Assembly: GCA_949825045.1 (NCBI GenBank)
Contig: OX463827.1
Coordinates: forward strand, 6,656,501 to 6,720,500
Source of the DNA: Argyresthia goedartella
Taxonomy: Eukaryota; Arthropoda; Insecta; Lepidoptera; Argyresthiidae
Direction: 5' to 3'
DNA: 64,000 bases
The notes beneath the pieces were generated by a model. It was not told the DNA's origin, did no database searches, and saw only the letters and a list, made by a program, of their open reading frames with translations. Below are positions 43,187 to 54,010 of the stretch, one piece after another; within the stretch, counting starts at the first letter, position 1; the number at the start of each line of letters is the position of its first letter. The translations under genes were made by a program, and so were the position numbers.

Positions 43187-43590
43187 TAAAAAACCGGTCA
43201 AGTGCGAGTCTAAATCGCGCACGAAGGGTTCCGTACCACCGTTCAATGGAAGCGATGGTGTGGAGTGAATAGTTTGGATTTTACACAGCAAAATATTGTT
43301 TACAAAGTTATTGGTGCGGTTACTTTCACACTCCATGTAAGTAACCAGGTGCATCCATAAGTTTGTATGTGGTATTGAAAGAATTGTTGTATGGGAGCCC
43401 CCTTAAATATTTATTTTATCCTGTTTTTTAGTATTTGTTGTTATAGCGGCAAAAGAAATACATAATCTGTGAAAATTTCAACTCTCTAGCTAGCTAGGTT
43501 CTTGAGATACAGCCTGGTGACAGACGGACGGACAGCGAAGTCTTAGTAATAGGGTTCCGTTCTTACCCGTTGGGTACGGAACCCTAAAAA
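43187..43590 (-). repeat. interspersed repeat family A
   Basis: Complete copy in reverse orientation ('aaaaccggtcaagtgcgagt' to 'gggtacggaaccctaaaaa'). Confidence 0.85.
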
Positions 43591-43821
43591 CGGACGATCT
43601 TTTATAAAATATTGCAGGAAAAGTAATGAAAAATGTATCGTTTGAATAGGGGGGCACAATTATACATATCAAAGTTGGCCACCGTGTCAGGAAACATTGA
43701 TGAAACTGAAGAGCTTGCCCCAAATCAGAAAAACTAACAATAACACTAAAGTCGCAGCTAATTAGGAGCAGCCTCGTGAACGTGGCAAAGCAGCAACCAC
43801 TCAGCTGGGAATTTGAAGTGA

Positions 43822-44100
43822 TACGAAAAAAAAACTGGGTTTAGTCCACTATAAAGTCATCTACACATTTGATTTTTAGGTAACCGTTTATTGAGTACTT
43901 GATTAAGATTCTATCCGACGGAAATCGCGATTGGATGAAATTTTCTCGATATAATTTAATTACGAAAATACCTCTAAATTGTTTTATATTTTCCTGTAAT
44001 TCTGAAATCATAACTAATTTAATTGCGTGATTGCATTCAAAATAATTATTTGTAAACAATTTTTATGTGGTTTGGCGCTACGTTATTTTAGTCTGAGTCG
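43822..44100 (+). repeat. interspersed repeat family B, copy 3
   Basis: 'gtttattgagtacttgatta', 'ttggatgaaattttctcgat' and 'tttggcgctacgtta' match 1890-2190 in the same order. Confidence 0.65.
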
Positions 44101-44260
44101 AGCGCATTGCTTGCGCTCTCTTTACTTTCTTATGTGGAAGTTTTTTTATTTACGCTGTGACTTTCGATTACAAGTATTCCTTTAATATATATTTTTTTGT
44201 ATTACCTTAATCCGAAACTCTGATACAAGAAACAGAACTTCAACCATCCAGATCACAGAT

Positions 44261-44509
44261 AATAATAATACCTTGGACACTATTTACACACCTTGATCTA
44301 GCCCCAAACTAGGATTCCTTGTATTTTGGGTACTAGACAACGATACACTTTACTTATATAGATAAATGTTATACTTAGATAGATGAACAATCATGACACA
44401 TACAAACATCCGTTCTCATCAAACAAATATTTGCCCCCACCGGGACTCGAACCCGGGATCCTTGGGTTTGTAGGCAGGGTCACTGCCGACTCGGCCATTC
44501 GGGTCGTCG
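44261..44509 (-). mobile_element. tRNA-headed SINE
   Basis: The minus-strand head 'gacccgaatggccgagtcgg' (A box) and 'gggttcgagtcccggt' (B box) is followed by 'gggcaaatatttgtttga' and a body ending in 'gtgtccaaggtatta(tt)n'. Close relatives are at 52423 and 58023. Confidence 0.8.
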
Positions 44510-44796
44510 AACAGAACGAACGAACAGAGATCGACAAAAGGCCCCAAAGTAGCTCTATATGTACCGCTGTCAGTAAGAATACCTATACCCATGATATAAT
44601 TGACCAAATAACGAAGGAAACTAAAAGTTTCAAATGTCACTTCTTGAAATAATGTTGCCATCTACAATGTGATAGTTATGTTCTGATTCATTCTAAATAG
44701 AATGAAAAACTATATAACATAGATACATAGAACATAGAATATTGCTTTACAATAAGTATGTAAAAAATACTTAAAAAAATACGAATAAATTAAAAT

Positions 44797-45428
44797 GACG
44801 ACCGGTTTAGCCTAGCGGGTAGTTTTTTTTATTTTTTACTTTATTACTGTAGATATTTACATATACTTAGCAATCGTCATTTTTTGCCTCTTCTCTACAT
44901 TGGACCACTGTGGGAGAAGCAGGGCGTAGAAACTCCCACAGATTAATTTTTAGATCTCTCTTAAAAATAGGTTGTGCTTAACTAATACAAATATGAAAAA
45001 TTTAATTGTTATGATTAATAAGCAGGAATAAATAATTACAAAATTATTAACAGCAAGGTCTGTGTTGAGCCAGATTAACCCCAGACAGTCCTGTCATTTA
45101 AGTAATCTTGAACATTGTAATATCCCTTTTTCGACAAAGTCGCTTTAACATGCTTTTTAAATTGCTCAAATGGCAATTTCAACGTAGTAGTGATCCTGCC
45201 TACCAAGCTGACGGTCCTGGGTTCGAATCCGGGTAAGGGCAAATATTTGTGTGACGAGCATGAATATTTAATTCTTAGTCTTGGATTTGTTCTATGCATT
45301 TACATAAGTATTTATCTCTATTAAATATATCTTCGTCCAGTACTCATAACACAAGCCTTGTTGAGCTAACTAGCCCTAGTTCGATGTGTGTAAGATTGCC
45401 CTTTAATATTTATGTATTTATTATTATT
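44797..45428 (+). mobile_element. tRNA-headed SINE split by a LINE
   Basis: The head starts 'gacgaccggtttagcctagc' (A box) and is cut after 'gggtag'. It resumes at 45184 with 'gtagtgatcctgcctacc ... gggttcgaatcc' (B box) and a body to about 45428. The interrupted head and the repeated 'gtag' at both joints indicate insertion of the LINE at 44823-45183. Confidence 0.75.
44823..45183 (-). mobile_element. 5'-truncated LINE tail inside the SINE
   Basis: The minus frame gives the last residues of the LINE protein (LPFEQFKKHVKATLSKKGYY, then NVQDYLND) and the 3' UTR 'tttactttattactgtagat', shared with 16447-16750. Only the terminal ~30 codons are present. Confidence 0.8.
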
Positions 45429-45723
45429 CACTTAATTACCAACTGGTTTGTGCGTTTTATTTTCAAATACAGTGTCAGTGAATAATGGCATAAAAATAAA
45501 AATAATTAGCTTCTACAAAATACATTTTGCAGTTGATAACCCTCGTATTTTCGATGGGTAAATATTTTTCTGTATTTAAGGTAGGTAGGTACTAGTAGCT
45601 GTCGTAACATTTGTTTGATATCATTCTATATTGAGAAAATATAATGAACTCAATCATTCTTTACTCCATCACTATTTATTAACCAAAAAGTGGCAACATC
45701 AAGCCTGCCATTTTCCTTCGTTA

Positions 45724-45804
45724 CTTGAGCAATTGGGGTATAAGTAATAGCTTGAGCAATTGGGGTATAAGTAATAGCTTGAGCAATTGGGGTATAAGTA
45801 ATAG
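45724..45804. repeat. 3 x 27 bp tandem repeat
   Basis: The unit begins cttgagcaattggggtataa and is repeated three times exactly. It encodes AITYTPIAQ repeats on the minus strand by chance. Present again at 48922-49002. Confidence 0.9.
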
Positions 45805-46384
45805 CAACAGCCTGGAAATTATTTCTTAAAAGCAAATATACGTCGAGGAAAATGTGGCCCGAAGAAGCGAAAGTAACGGAAAATGGGCAGTTCCTGTGTC
45901 GTCGCCTTTATACATGTGCTTCCGGCACCGAAATAAAGACTGTCAGGCACATTCTTGTACAGTATAACTAGCTAAGCCCGTAAAATTCGTAGCGCCTAAC
46001 AGTCAATGATGATAAGCGAGTTGTCAATTGACCTAACATATTAAAAAAAAAACATATTTTTTCCCCGTAATTTTTTCCAGATATTTCAAAAGTTATTCAG
46101 CTGTTCGGGGCGGAGACCAATCCAACAAACAAGAGATCATTAAAATCAGTGCAGCCGTTCTTGAGTTATAGATAAGTGGTGCAACCAACCCGACTTTGTT
46201 TTATAAACTTAGATATGATATGAATTTTCTATCACTACAGCAAGAAATCATCTTATACGTCATGTGTGTATATATATATATATTGTATTTGTTGTTTTTT
46301 TCAATAAGCGCTAAATCAATTTTGATAAAACCTCTGAAGTATGACCTACTAATCAAAACTGATGGAATAATAGCGTAACAAACA

Positions 46385-46788
46385 TAAAAAACCGGTCAAG
46401 TGCGAGTCTAAATCGCGCACGAAGGGTTCCGTACCACCGTTCAATGGAAGCGATGGTGTGGAGTGAATAGTTTGGATTTTACACAGCAAAATATTGTTTA
46501 CAAAGTTATTGGTGCGGTTACTTTCACACTCCATGTAAGTAACCAGGTGCATCCATAAGTTTGTATGTGGTATTGAAAGAATTGTTGTATGGGAGCCCCC
46601 TTAAATATTTATTTTATCCTGTTTTTTAGTATTTGTTGTTATAGCGGCAAAAGAAATACATAATCTGTGAAAATTTCAACTCTCTAGCTAGCTAGGTTCT
46701 TGAGATACAGCCTGGTGACAGACGGACGGACAGCGAAGTCTTAGTAATAGGGTTCCGTTCTTACCCGTTGGGTACGGAACCCTAAAAA
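46385..46788 (-). repeat. interspersed repeat family A (duplicated copy)
   Basis: Same as 43187-43590, carried by the second unit of the duplication. Confidence 0.85.
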
Positions 46789-47458
46789 CGGACGATCTTT
46801 TATAAAATATTGCAGGAAAAGTAATGAAAAATGTATCGTTTGAATAGGGGGGCACAATTATACATATCAAAGTTGGCCACCGTGTCAGGAAACATTGATG
46901 AAACTGAAGAGCTTGCCCCAAATCAGAAAAACTAACAATAACACTAAAGTCGCAGCTAATTAGGAGCAGCCTCGTGAACGTGGCAAAGCAGCAACCACTC
47001 AGCTGGGAATTTGAAGTGATACGAAAAAAAAACTGGGTTTAGTCCACTATAAAGTCATCTACACATTTGATTTTTAGGTAACCGTTTATTGAGTACTTGA
47101 TTAAGATTCTATCCGACGGAAATCGCGATTGGATGAAATTTTCTCGATATAATTTAATTACGAAAATACCTCTAAATTGTTTTATATTTTCCTGTAATTC
47201 TGAAATCATAACTAATTTAATTGCGTGATTGCATTCAAAATAATTATTTGTAAACAATTTTTATGTGGTTTGGCGCTACGTTATTTTAGTCTGAGTCGAG
47301 CGCATTGCTTGCGCTCTCTTTACTTTCTTATGTGGAAGTTTTTTTATTTACGCTGTGACTTTCGATTACAAGTATTCCTTTAATATATATTTTTTTGTAT
47401 TACCTTAATCCGAAACTCTGATACAAGAAACAGAACTTCAACCATCCAGATCACAGAT

Positions 47459-47707
47459 AATAATAATACCTTGGACACTATTTACACACCTTGATCTAGC
47501 CCCAAACTAGGATTCCTTGTATTTTGGGTACTAGACAACGATACACTTTACTTATATAGATAAATGTTATACTTAGATAGATGAACAATCATGACACATA
47601 CAAACATCCGTTCTCATCAAACAAATATTTGCCCCCACCGGGACTCGAACCCGGGATCCTTGGGTTTGTAGGCAGGGTCACTGCCGACTCGGCCATTCGG
47701 GTCGTCG
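47459..47707 (-). mobile_element. tRNA-headed SINE (duplicated copy)
   Basis: Second-unit copy of the SINE at 44261-44509. Confidence 0.8.
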
Positions 47708-47994
47708 AACAGAACGAACGAACAGAGATCGACAAAAGGCCCCAAAGTAGCTCTATATGTACCGCTGTCAGTAAGAATACCTATACCCATGATATAATTG
47801 ACCAAATAACGAAGGAAACTAAAAGTTTCAAATGTCACTTCTTGAAATAATGTTGCCATCTACAATGTGATAGTTATGTTCTGATTCATTCTAAATAGAA
47901 TGAAAAACTATATAACATAGATACATAGAACATAGAATATTGCTTTACAATAAGTATGTAAAAAATACTTAAAAAAATACGAATAAATTAAAAT

Positions 47995-48626
47995 GACGAC
48001 CGGTTTAGCCTAGCGGGTAGTTTTTTTTATTTTTTACTTTATTACTGTAGATATTTACATATACTTAGCAATCGTCATTTTTTGCCTCTTCTCTACATTG
48101 GACCACTGTGGGAGAAGCAGGGCGTAGAAACTCCCACAGATTAATTTTTAGATCTCTCTTAAAAATAGGTTGTGCTTAACTAATACAAATATGAAAAATT
48201 TAATTGTTATGATTAATAAGCAGGAATAAATAATTACAAAATTATTAACAGCAAGGTCTGTGTTGAGCCAGATTAACCCCAGACAGTCCTGTCATTTAAG
48301 TAATCTTGAACATTGTAATATCCCTTTTTCGACAAAGTCGCTTTAACATGCTTTTTAAATTGCTCAAATGGCAATTTCAACGTAGTAGTGATCCTGCCTA
48401 CCAAGCTGACGGTCCTGGGTTCGAATCCGGGTAAGGGCAAATATTTGTGTGACGAGCATGAATATTTAATTCTTAGTCTTGGATTTGTTCTATGCATTTA
48501 CATAAGTATTTATCTCTATTAAATATATCTTCGTCCAGTACTCATAACACAAGCCTTGTTGAGCTAACTAGCCCTAGTTCGATGTGTGTAAGATTGCCCT
48601 TTAATATTTATGTATTTATTATTATT
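47995..48626 (+). mobile_element. split SINE with nested LINE tail (duplicated copy)
   Basis: Second-unit copy of 44797-45428. The nested LINE tail is at 48021-48381. Confidence 0.75.
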
Positions 48627-49457
48627 CACTTAATTACCAACTGGTTTGTGCGTTTTATTTTCAAATACAGTGTCAGTGAATAATGGCATAAAAATAAAAA
48701 TAATTAGCTTCTACAAAATACATTTTGCAGTTGATAACCCTCGTATTTTCGATGGGTAAATATTTTTCTGTATTTAAGGTAGGTAGGTACTAGTAGCTGT
48801 CGTAACATTTGTTTAATATCATTCTATATTGAGAAAATATAATGAACTAAATCATTCTTTACCCCATCACTATTTATTAACCAAAAAGTGGCAACATCAA
48901 GCCTGCCATTTTCCTTCGTTACTTGAGCAATTGGGGTATAAGTAATAGCTTGAGCAATTGGGGTATAAGTAATAGCTTGAGCAATTGGGGTATAAGTAAT
49001 AGCAACAGCCTGGAAATTATTTCTTAAAAGCAAATATACGTCGAGGAAAATGTGGCCCGAAGAAGCGAAAGTAACGGAAAATGGGCAGTTCCTGTGTCGT
49101 CGCCTTTATACATGTGCTTCCGGCACCGAAATAAAGACTGTCAGGCACATTCTTGTACAGTATAACTAGCTAAGCCCGTAAAATTCGTAGCGCCTAACAG
49201 TCAATGATGATAAGCGAGTTGTCAATTGACCTAACATATTAAAAAAAAAAAACATATTTTTTCCCCGTAATTTTTTCCAGATATTTCAAAAGTTATTCAG
49301 CTGTTCGGGGCGGAGACCAATCCAACAAACAAGAGATCATTAAAATCAGTGCAGCCGTTCTTGAGTTATAGATAAGTGGTGCAAACAACCCGACTTTGTT
49401 TTATAAACTTAGATATGATATGAATTTTCTATCACTACAGCAAGAAATCATCTTATA

Positions 49458-50489
49458 CAAAAGGGCCGCAAGAACTTGCAAAAGCAGTCTTAACCTCTCA
49501 GTATCTGAACGCATCAATAGCTGCAAAGTCAAAATACCGTTGGTTACCACGCGCAGCTATTGATGCGCGGGTGACGCTGGGTTTACAAACCGGTATTTTG
49601 GTACAATTTTAGTGCATAATGTTGGCATGCTTGGCAAGTGTAAATGCGGCATTAGTCAAACTCTACCATGAACATATTTGTCTGTGGTCTTTCGTTGAAA
49701 AAAATATTCAGACTGGAAAAAACAAAATCACTTTTTCTCGCGCGCGAATTGTGACTGATCTTTTCTGAGCTTTTATGGTGAATAGTGAATTGTTTCTATA
49801 AGAACACACTAATGTTTTTATTGTTTTGAAAAGGTTATCTTGTGTAGATTACGTAGGTATCAAACAACATGTATATTTGTTGATGTTTTTCTCATGTCGG
49901 CTAGATTTGTGTCGAGAGGGAAAATTTTCATAGAAGTCGGTGATTCTCATGTCGGTACAAAAATAAACTAAGGTCACAGTGACATTTTTTTCGCATAAAC
50001 TAAGAGAGGGTTTCATTAGCTACTCAGATCTACAATTTGTATAGTTCTAAGAGTTACCATTCCAACAGAATCACTTCATACGTCAGTCAAGTGCCGCGCG
50101 CGGGTGGGCTCAAAATATGCCGCGGATCCTAGCTGTTTCGCGCCGGGGCGGCCCGGATTCGCGGAGGTTAATCGTAAAATGAACGCGATTGTTATGATAT
50201 GACCACACTTCTTAAAATTCCTACTGCAAAAAAGTGTTGAGATCTAGATTCAAAAATGGAATAGGCGTTGAAACAGATTCGGATGAAATTTCGCCAGATT
50301 TCTCATGACGTTTGCCCATAATTTATTTGTTGAAGATTCGCGGTGGGGGAGAGGGGCGGCACGGCCAGATTGAATTTCTATACCCCGTCTTTAAGATACT
50401 TGGCCACTTGACACGGCCCATATAATGCTCCTAGCGCCGTGTTGCTTGTTCAAGGACGGTGTTTTCGAAAACAAAAAGCATCATATCCA
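49458..50489. other. no recognisable feature
   Basis: Unique-looking sequence. A GC-rich patch (gccgcgcgcgggtgggctca region) at 50090-50170 is unlike its surroundings, but no exon could be defined. Confidence 0.4.
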
Positions 50490-50600
50490 ACTAATATTAT
50501 AAATGTGAAAGTAGCGATGGTTAGATGTTTGGATGTTTGTGTGTTTGTGCCTCGATCACGCTAAAACGGCTGAACGGATTTGAATGAAATTTGACTCACA
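50490..50600 (+). repeat. abundant lepidopteran-type repeat fragment
   Basis: 'ctaatattataaatgtgaaa ... gtttgtgcctcgatcacgct ... ggctgaacggatttgaatga' is a motif string I remember as very common in lepidopteran genomic sequence. Only one copy is in the window. Confidence 0.4.
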
Positions 50601-50734
50601 TTTAGTTTATGAGCTAGATTAACATATAAGCATTTCCTTTCTCTTTCGTGATAGGTACTTTTATATGTCTACATAAGTAAGTATATGTGTGATATATATT
50701 TTATTTTTGTGCTATTGTATTTTAAATAGTATTA

Positions 50735-50890
50735 GTAGTATACCAAAGGGTTGTACTCGATGTTGGTTACCACATTTAGTTGTAGAGACAATTTAAAACA
50801 CAAACACTGTTCTAAATTCTGCTTAGAAATAAAATTATTTCCCAAAATTCTACTTCCGACGACAATCTGAATCTGCCCATCACTAAAGTG
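50735..50890 (-). repeat. interspersed repeat family D, copy 1
   Basis: 'tgttggttaccacatttagt ... ttctaaattctgctta ... tttcccaaaattctactt' is the reverse complement of 53895-54010. Confidence 0.6.
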
Positions 50891-50950
50891 TAAAGAAGTG
50901 TAAAAATTCGTTTTAGTGATGGGCATGATTTGACGAAAGAAAGTTTGCTA

Positions 50951-51105
50951 AAAATCGATTCTTAAGGCAACTGACTTGAAGGCGGAATAAGACTTTGCTC
51001 GAGTGTACTTTGACAACTCTATACAAATTTGTATGTAGTTGTCAAAGTTTACTCGAGTTAAATCTTATTCCGCCTTCTAGCTAGTCGCCCTGAATCGTGG
51101 CCCAA
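50951..51105. repeat. 155-bp foldback MITE
   Basis: 'aaggcggaataagactttgc' (50979) is mirrored by '...taaatcttattccgcctt' (51058-51076). The inner parts 'ctcgagt.tactttgacaac' and 'gttgtcaaagt.tactcgag' pair too, around an AT-rich centre. Weaker pairing extends outward to 'atcgattcttaaggcaactg' and 'ctagtcgccctgaatcg'. Confidence 0.85.
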
Positions 51106-52153
51106 ATGCATCGAGCACGTCATAAAAGAAGAATCGAAAATGATGGAGCTCGATGGTCGGTCGGTACAATATGAAATTCATGATATGTATTTGTTACGGC
51201 TAAAGCTAGAAAATCGGTTTACTCTAGTTCTAACCGGTTGCTCAAATTCCTCGGTTGAAGCCCAAAGTAGGTATTTAATAATAAATGCGACTTCGGGTTT
51301 TGAGCGGCTAAACCTAGGTTAAACCGAAGCTGATTGTTTGGTTTATGTTCGATTTTAGGTCCATAAATAGAAATGACCGGTTTTATAACTATATAAAATG
51401 ATAATCATTAGATATTTTGGTGATCAATATTTACTTATAATCAGTCAGTATATCTAAATGTTATTTATTTAAGCAGGATAAATAAACAGGCCATATCACG
51501 AATAAATATCAAAATAATATATGTGGCAAATATGTAACCTATTATATTTTTTATAATATTGAATTCTCTAATCTCTACCGTTTTTTAATAAGCCGCATTT
51601 TATCTTTCAAGATGATCAGGATATATCGGGCATTATCAGGTCAGAGCCGGTAGGATGAGGCGCTCAGCTCATTCCACGCTCCTCGTTCGCACCGACGAAC
51701 CGACCGACCGACTCCGCCGGACCGGAGACGTGGTGTTGCGCTTTCTCTCGTTCCTCAATCCTCTTCTTGGATCTGACTCCGCCGGACTATGGAGTATGTT
51801 CATTTAGACAGATCAGACCGGAATGATGGTGTTCCGAGTTCGGATACGTCTACTGGAATTATTACGGTCCGGAACGACTTATCTTTACACACCGCTATGA
51901 ACGTCACATTTTATTGGGCAGCCATTTCTGTTATTGAGTTCGGCCAAGTATAGACGCCTCGATTACAGTTAGGAACACCATTATCTCAAATTGGTTTTCT
52001 CAGTTTGTTATCTTTGTTTTTTTCAAATGGCCCATTTCTGACGATTCCCGAGCTTGAGACTATTACGGCATCACAAATAACGTTACGTCCTTCAAACTTA
52101 ATTGGACGAAAAAGCCTAATTCCCTGATAATTATCCTTCCCCTTTCGTTTCAG
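51106..52153. other. intergenic or intronic, no recognisable feature
   Basis: A GC-rich stretch with 'gaccgaccgaccgactccgc' lies at 51690-51720. No further ELOVL exon upstream of 52154 could be defined. Confidence 0.35.
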
Positions 52154-52344
52154 ACCCTCGCGTTAAGGACTGGGCGCTGATGAGGTCGCCATGGCCTCTG
52201 GCGACCCTCATATCCTTGTACCTGGTCACTATAAAGCTGGTGTTACCACTCTACATGAGACACAGACAGCCCTACGAGCTGAAGGGCATCATCAAATGGT
52301 ACAACGTTGTGCAGATTGTTGCCAACGCTGTCGTCTCTTGGGGC
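52154..52344 (+). CDS. ELOVL-type very-long-chain fatty acid elongase, N-terminal-half exon
   Basis: A 191-nt exon between acceptor cgtttcag (ending 52153) and donor GC|GTGAGT (52345). It enters in phase 1 and leaves in phase 0. It reads (D)PRVKDWALMRSPWPLATLI, then a hydrophobic segment SLYLVTIKLVLPLYM, then RHRQPYELKGIIKWYNVVQ, ending VVSWG. 'DPRV.DW.LM.SP' and 'R.P(Y/F)EL....YN' are hallmarks of ELOVL proteins, ER membrane enzymes that condense malonyl-CoA with long acyl-CoA. The next exon (61025) continues in frame. The upstream exon with the start codon was not found. Introns carry SINEs, LINE pieces and MITEs. The ELOVL subtype cannot be fixed from these residues. Confidence 0.93.
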
Positions 52345-52422
52345 GTGAGTATTCAAGTCAACTTTGAAATAGCCTTTCGAGCCCTGGATATATGGTTATG
52401 ATGAGGCATCTTGGTTGTTGAC

Positions 52423-52672
52423 GACGACCCGAATGGCCCAGTCGGCAGTGACCCTGCCTATGATGCCAAGGGTCCCGGGTTCGAGTCCCAGTAGGGGCAA
52501 GTATTTGTGTGATGAGAACGGATGATTGTACCCTAGTCATGGTTGTTTATCTATCTAAGTATAACATTTATCTATGTTACTATGTGTATCGTTGTCTAGT
52601 ACCCAAGATACAGGGAATCCTAGTTTGGGCCTAGATCAATGTGTGTAAATAGTGTCCAAGGTATTATTTTTA
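52423..52672 (+). mobile_element. tRNA-headed SINE
   Basis: 'gacgacccgaatggcccagt', B box 'gggttcgagtccc', body 'caagtatttgtgtgatgaga' and tail 'gtccaaggtattatttttaa'. It lies 79 bp downstream of the ELOVL exon donor, in sense orientation. Confidence 0.8.
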
Positions 52673-52685
52673 AGATATTAATAGT

Positions 52686-52795
52686 ATTTGTGTGACGACG
52701 TTGTTTCTGGTTCCCACGATATAGGGTATCCTAGTGTGGGGCCAGAAGCAATGAAAGTGCCTGTATGTAAAGGTATATGTTTATGTTTAAATATT
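52686..52795 (+). mobile_element. SINE tail fragment
   Basis: 'gacgacgttgtttctggttc ... gtatcctagtgtggggccag ... gtgcctgtatgtaaa' matches the tail of the SINE at 13260-13469 in opposite orientation. The tRNA head is missing. Confidence 0.65.
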
Positions 52796-53204
52796 TAGCA
52801 GCAGTGTAGGAAGTATGGACGCCCAAAGTGCTCTTAAAATTTATAATTCGAGTTTTTACGACGCTATGCATGGAAGAATAATCTTTGGGTTGATGCAAAC
52901 AATATGCAAATCCGGTACTTTTTCCGGCTGGGTGACCTATGAAGATTACGTAAGGCATAATACAATTTTGGATGATGGTGAAACAAGAAAACAAGGCCCA
53001 AACGTTAGCTGATTACTGAATTTCGTGATGGTTGGCAAATCAAATAAGATGCGTTATTTTAATGTGACATTTAATTATTATAACATGTATCTACTTTATC
53101 AGGAGATATTCTATGTTAACTACATAAGGTATTTTTGTTCCGAAATGAGCAAAATTTTGAAACCCAAAAAGTCACCTATATTCTATCCATCTTTACATAG
53201 CCAA
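52796..53204. other. intronic, no confident feature
   Basis: A 65-codon frame (52815-53012, +) has no recognisable motif and no splice support. Confidence 0.35.
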
Positions 53205-53330
53205 TTGCAATAACAAACTCGCGGTAATGCGGCTAGTGTGATGGTACCTTTGGGCCGGGCGATTCTTGGGGCGGTTTGTTTGTGTAATAATTAGTATAAT
53301 TAATATTATTTATTAATTTGTGACGAAGCT
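53205..53330 (+). pseudogene. retroelement C-terminal fragment (GNAASV family)
   Basis: 'gcggtaatgcggctagtgtg ... gggcgattcttggggcggtt' encodes RGNAASVM...LGAV, and the DNA is the reverse complement of the end of 40020-40262. It is the shortest copy. Confidence 0.5.
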
Positions 53331-53894
53331 CTGTGTGGATTTTTGACATGTGTGTGTTTTATTGTACATGTTAAATTCATTCATTTTGTTAATATTGTTG
53401 GAGATGGAGTCGGATATAAAGAGATTGTCATTAGTTTCAACAGAAATAGAGTCTTACAAATAAAGGTTCAAAAAATAACAAAAATAGCGTACCAATAGAA
53501 TGTGACATTTCATAATGTTGTGGGAATTACTAAATGAACTGCCGAGATAGATAGAATCGATTGTCGAATGAATGAAATTAATTCAGTAATATATTTTGAT
53601 GAATGATTTTTAGATTGATTTATTAATTACTAATTGATTGATTTGCCTTATTAAATCAAATCAGATAGATATTCTCACATAAAAAGGGTTGGCTATGCCG
53701 TCAAAAAAATGGTCCATTGTGTGTCGTTAGGAAACAAAACAGAAAACGTACCTAAATTATAATATCCTTTATCTGCCGAAAAAATACTTTTATATTTTGT
53801 TACCACCCTTCATTCACGCGTTTTTCATTAATTCGTTCTTTCATTCACTTCATCCCCAATCTCTTTAATGAAATGTGTCTAATTTTGCAAATCT
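53331..53894. other. intronic, no recognisable feature
   Basis: AT-rich. No repeat landmark or exon seen. Confidence 0.4.
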
Positions 53895-54010
53895 GCGTTC
53901 AGATTTTTGTTGGAAGTATAATTTTGGGAAATATTTTTATTTAAAGCAGAATCTAGACTGTATGTGTATCTACAACTGAATGTGGTAACCTACATCAAGT
54001 GATCCTTTTG
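53895..54010 (+). repeat. interspersed repeat family D, copy 2
   Basis: Inverted relative of 50735-50890 ('ttttgggaaatatttttatt', 'gcagaatcta', 'ctgaatgtggtaacctacat'). Confidence 0.6.

Larger units (their letters stand above)
43055..46257. repeat. 3.2-kb direct tandem duplication, unit 1
   Basis: Starts at 'cgtcatgtgtgtatatat' (43055) and ends 'gaaatcatcttata' (46257). The next 3.2 kb repeats it almost base for base. Differences visible by eye are the length of the TA microsatellite and of T/A runs, plus a few substitutions (for example ttgatatc/ttaatatc, actcaatc/actaaatc and tttactcc/tttacccc near 45640-45665; gcaaccaacc/gcaaacaacc near 46180). It contains repeat A, repeat B, two SINEs and a LINE tail. 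No host exon is seen in it. Confidence 0.95.
46258..49457. repeat. 3.2-kb direct tandem duplication, unit 2
   Basis: Second unit, starting 'cgtcatgtgtgtatatat' and ending 'gaaatcatcttata' at 49457, after which unique sequence begins. The joint between the units is exact. Internal elements are offset by about 3198 bp from unit 1: repeat A 46385-46788, repeat B 47020-47298, SINE 47459-47707, split SINE 47995-48626 with LINE tail 48021-48381, 27-bp repeats 48922-49002. Confidence 0.95.

Noticed and set aside
43151..43354. Recurrent ~63-74 codon frame 'MHLVTYMECESNRTNNFVN' found at five places
   Set aside because: It lies within repeat family A and recurs only because the repeat recurs. Its downstream part differs at each site and it has no known domain.
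44430..44510. Genuine tRNA gene
   Set aside because: The tRNA-like sequence is followed by a SINE body and recurs at several sites. It is a SINE head and not a functional tRNA gene.
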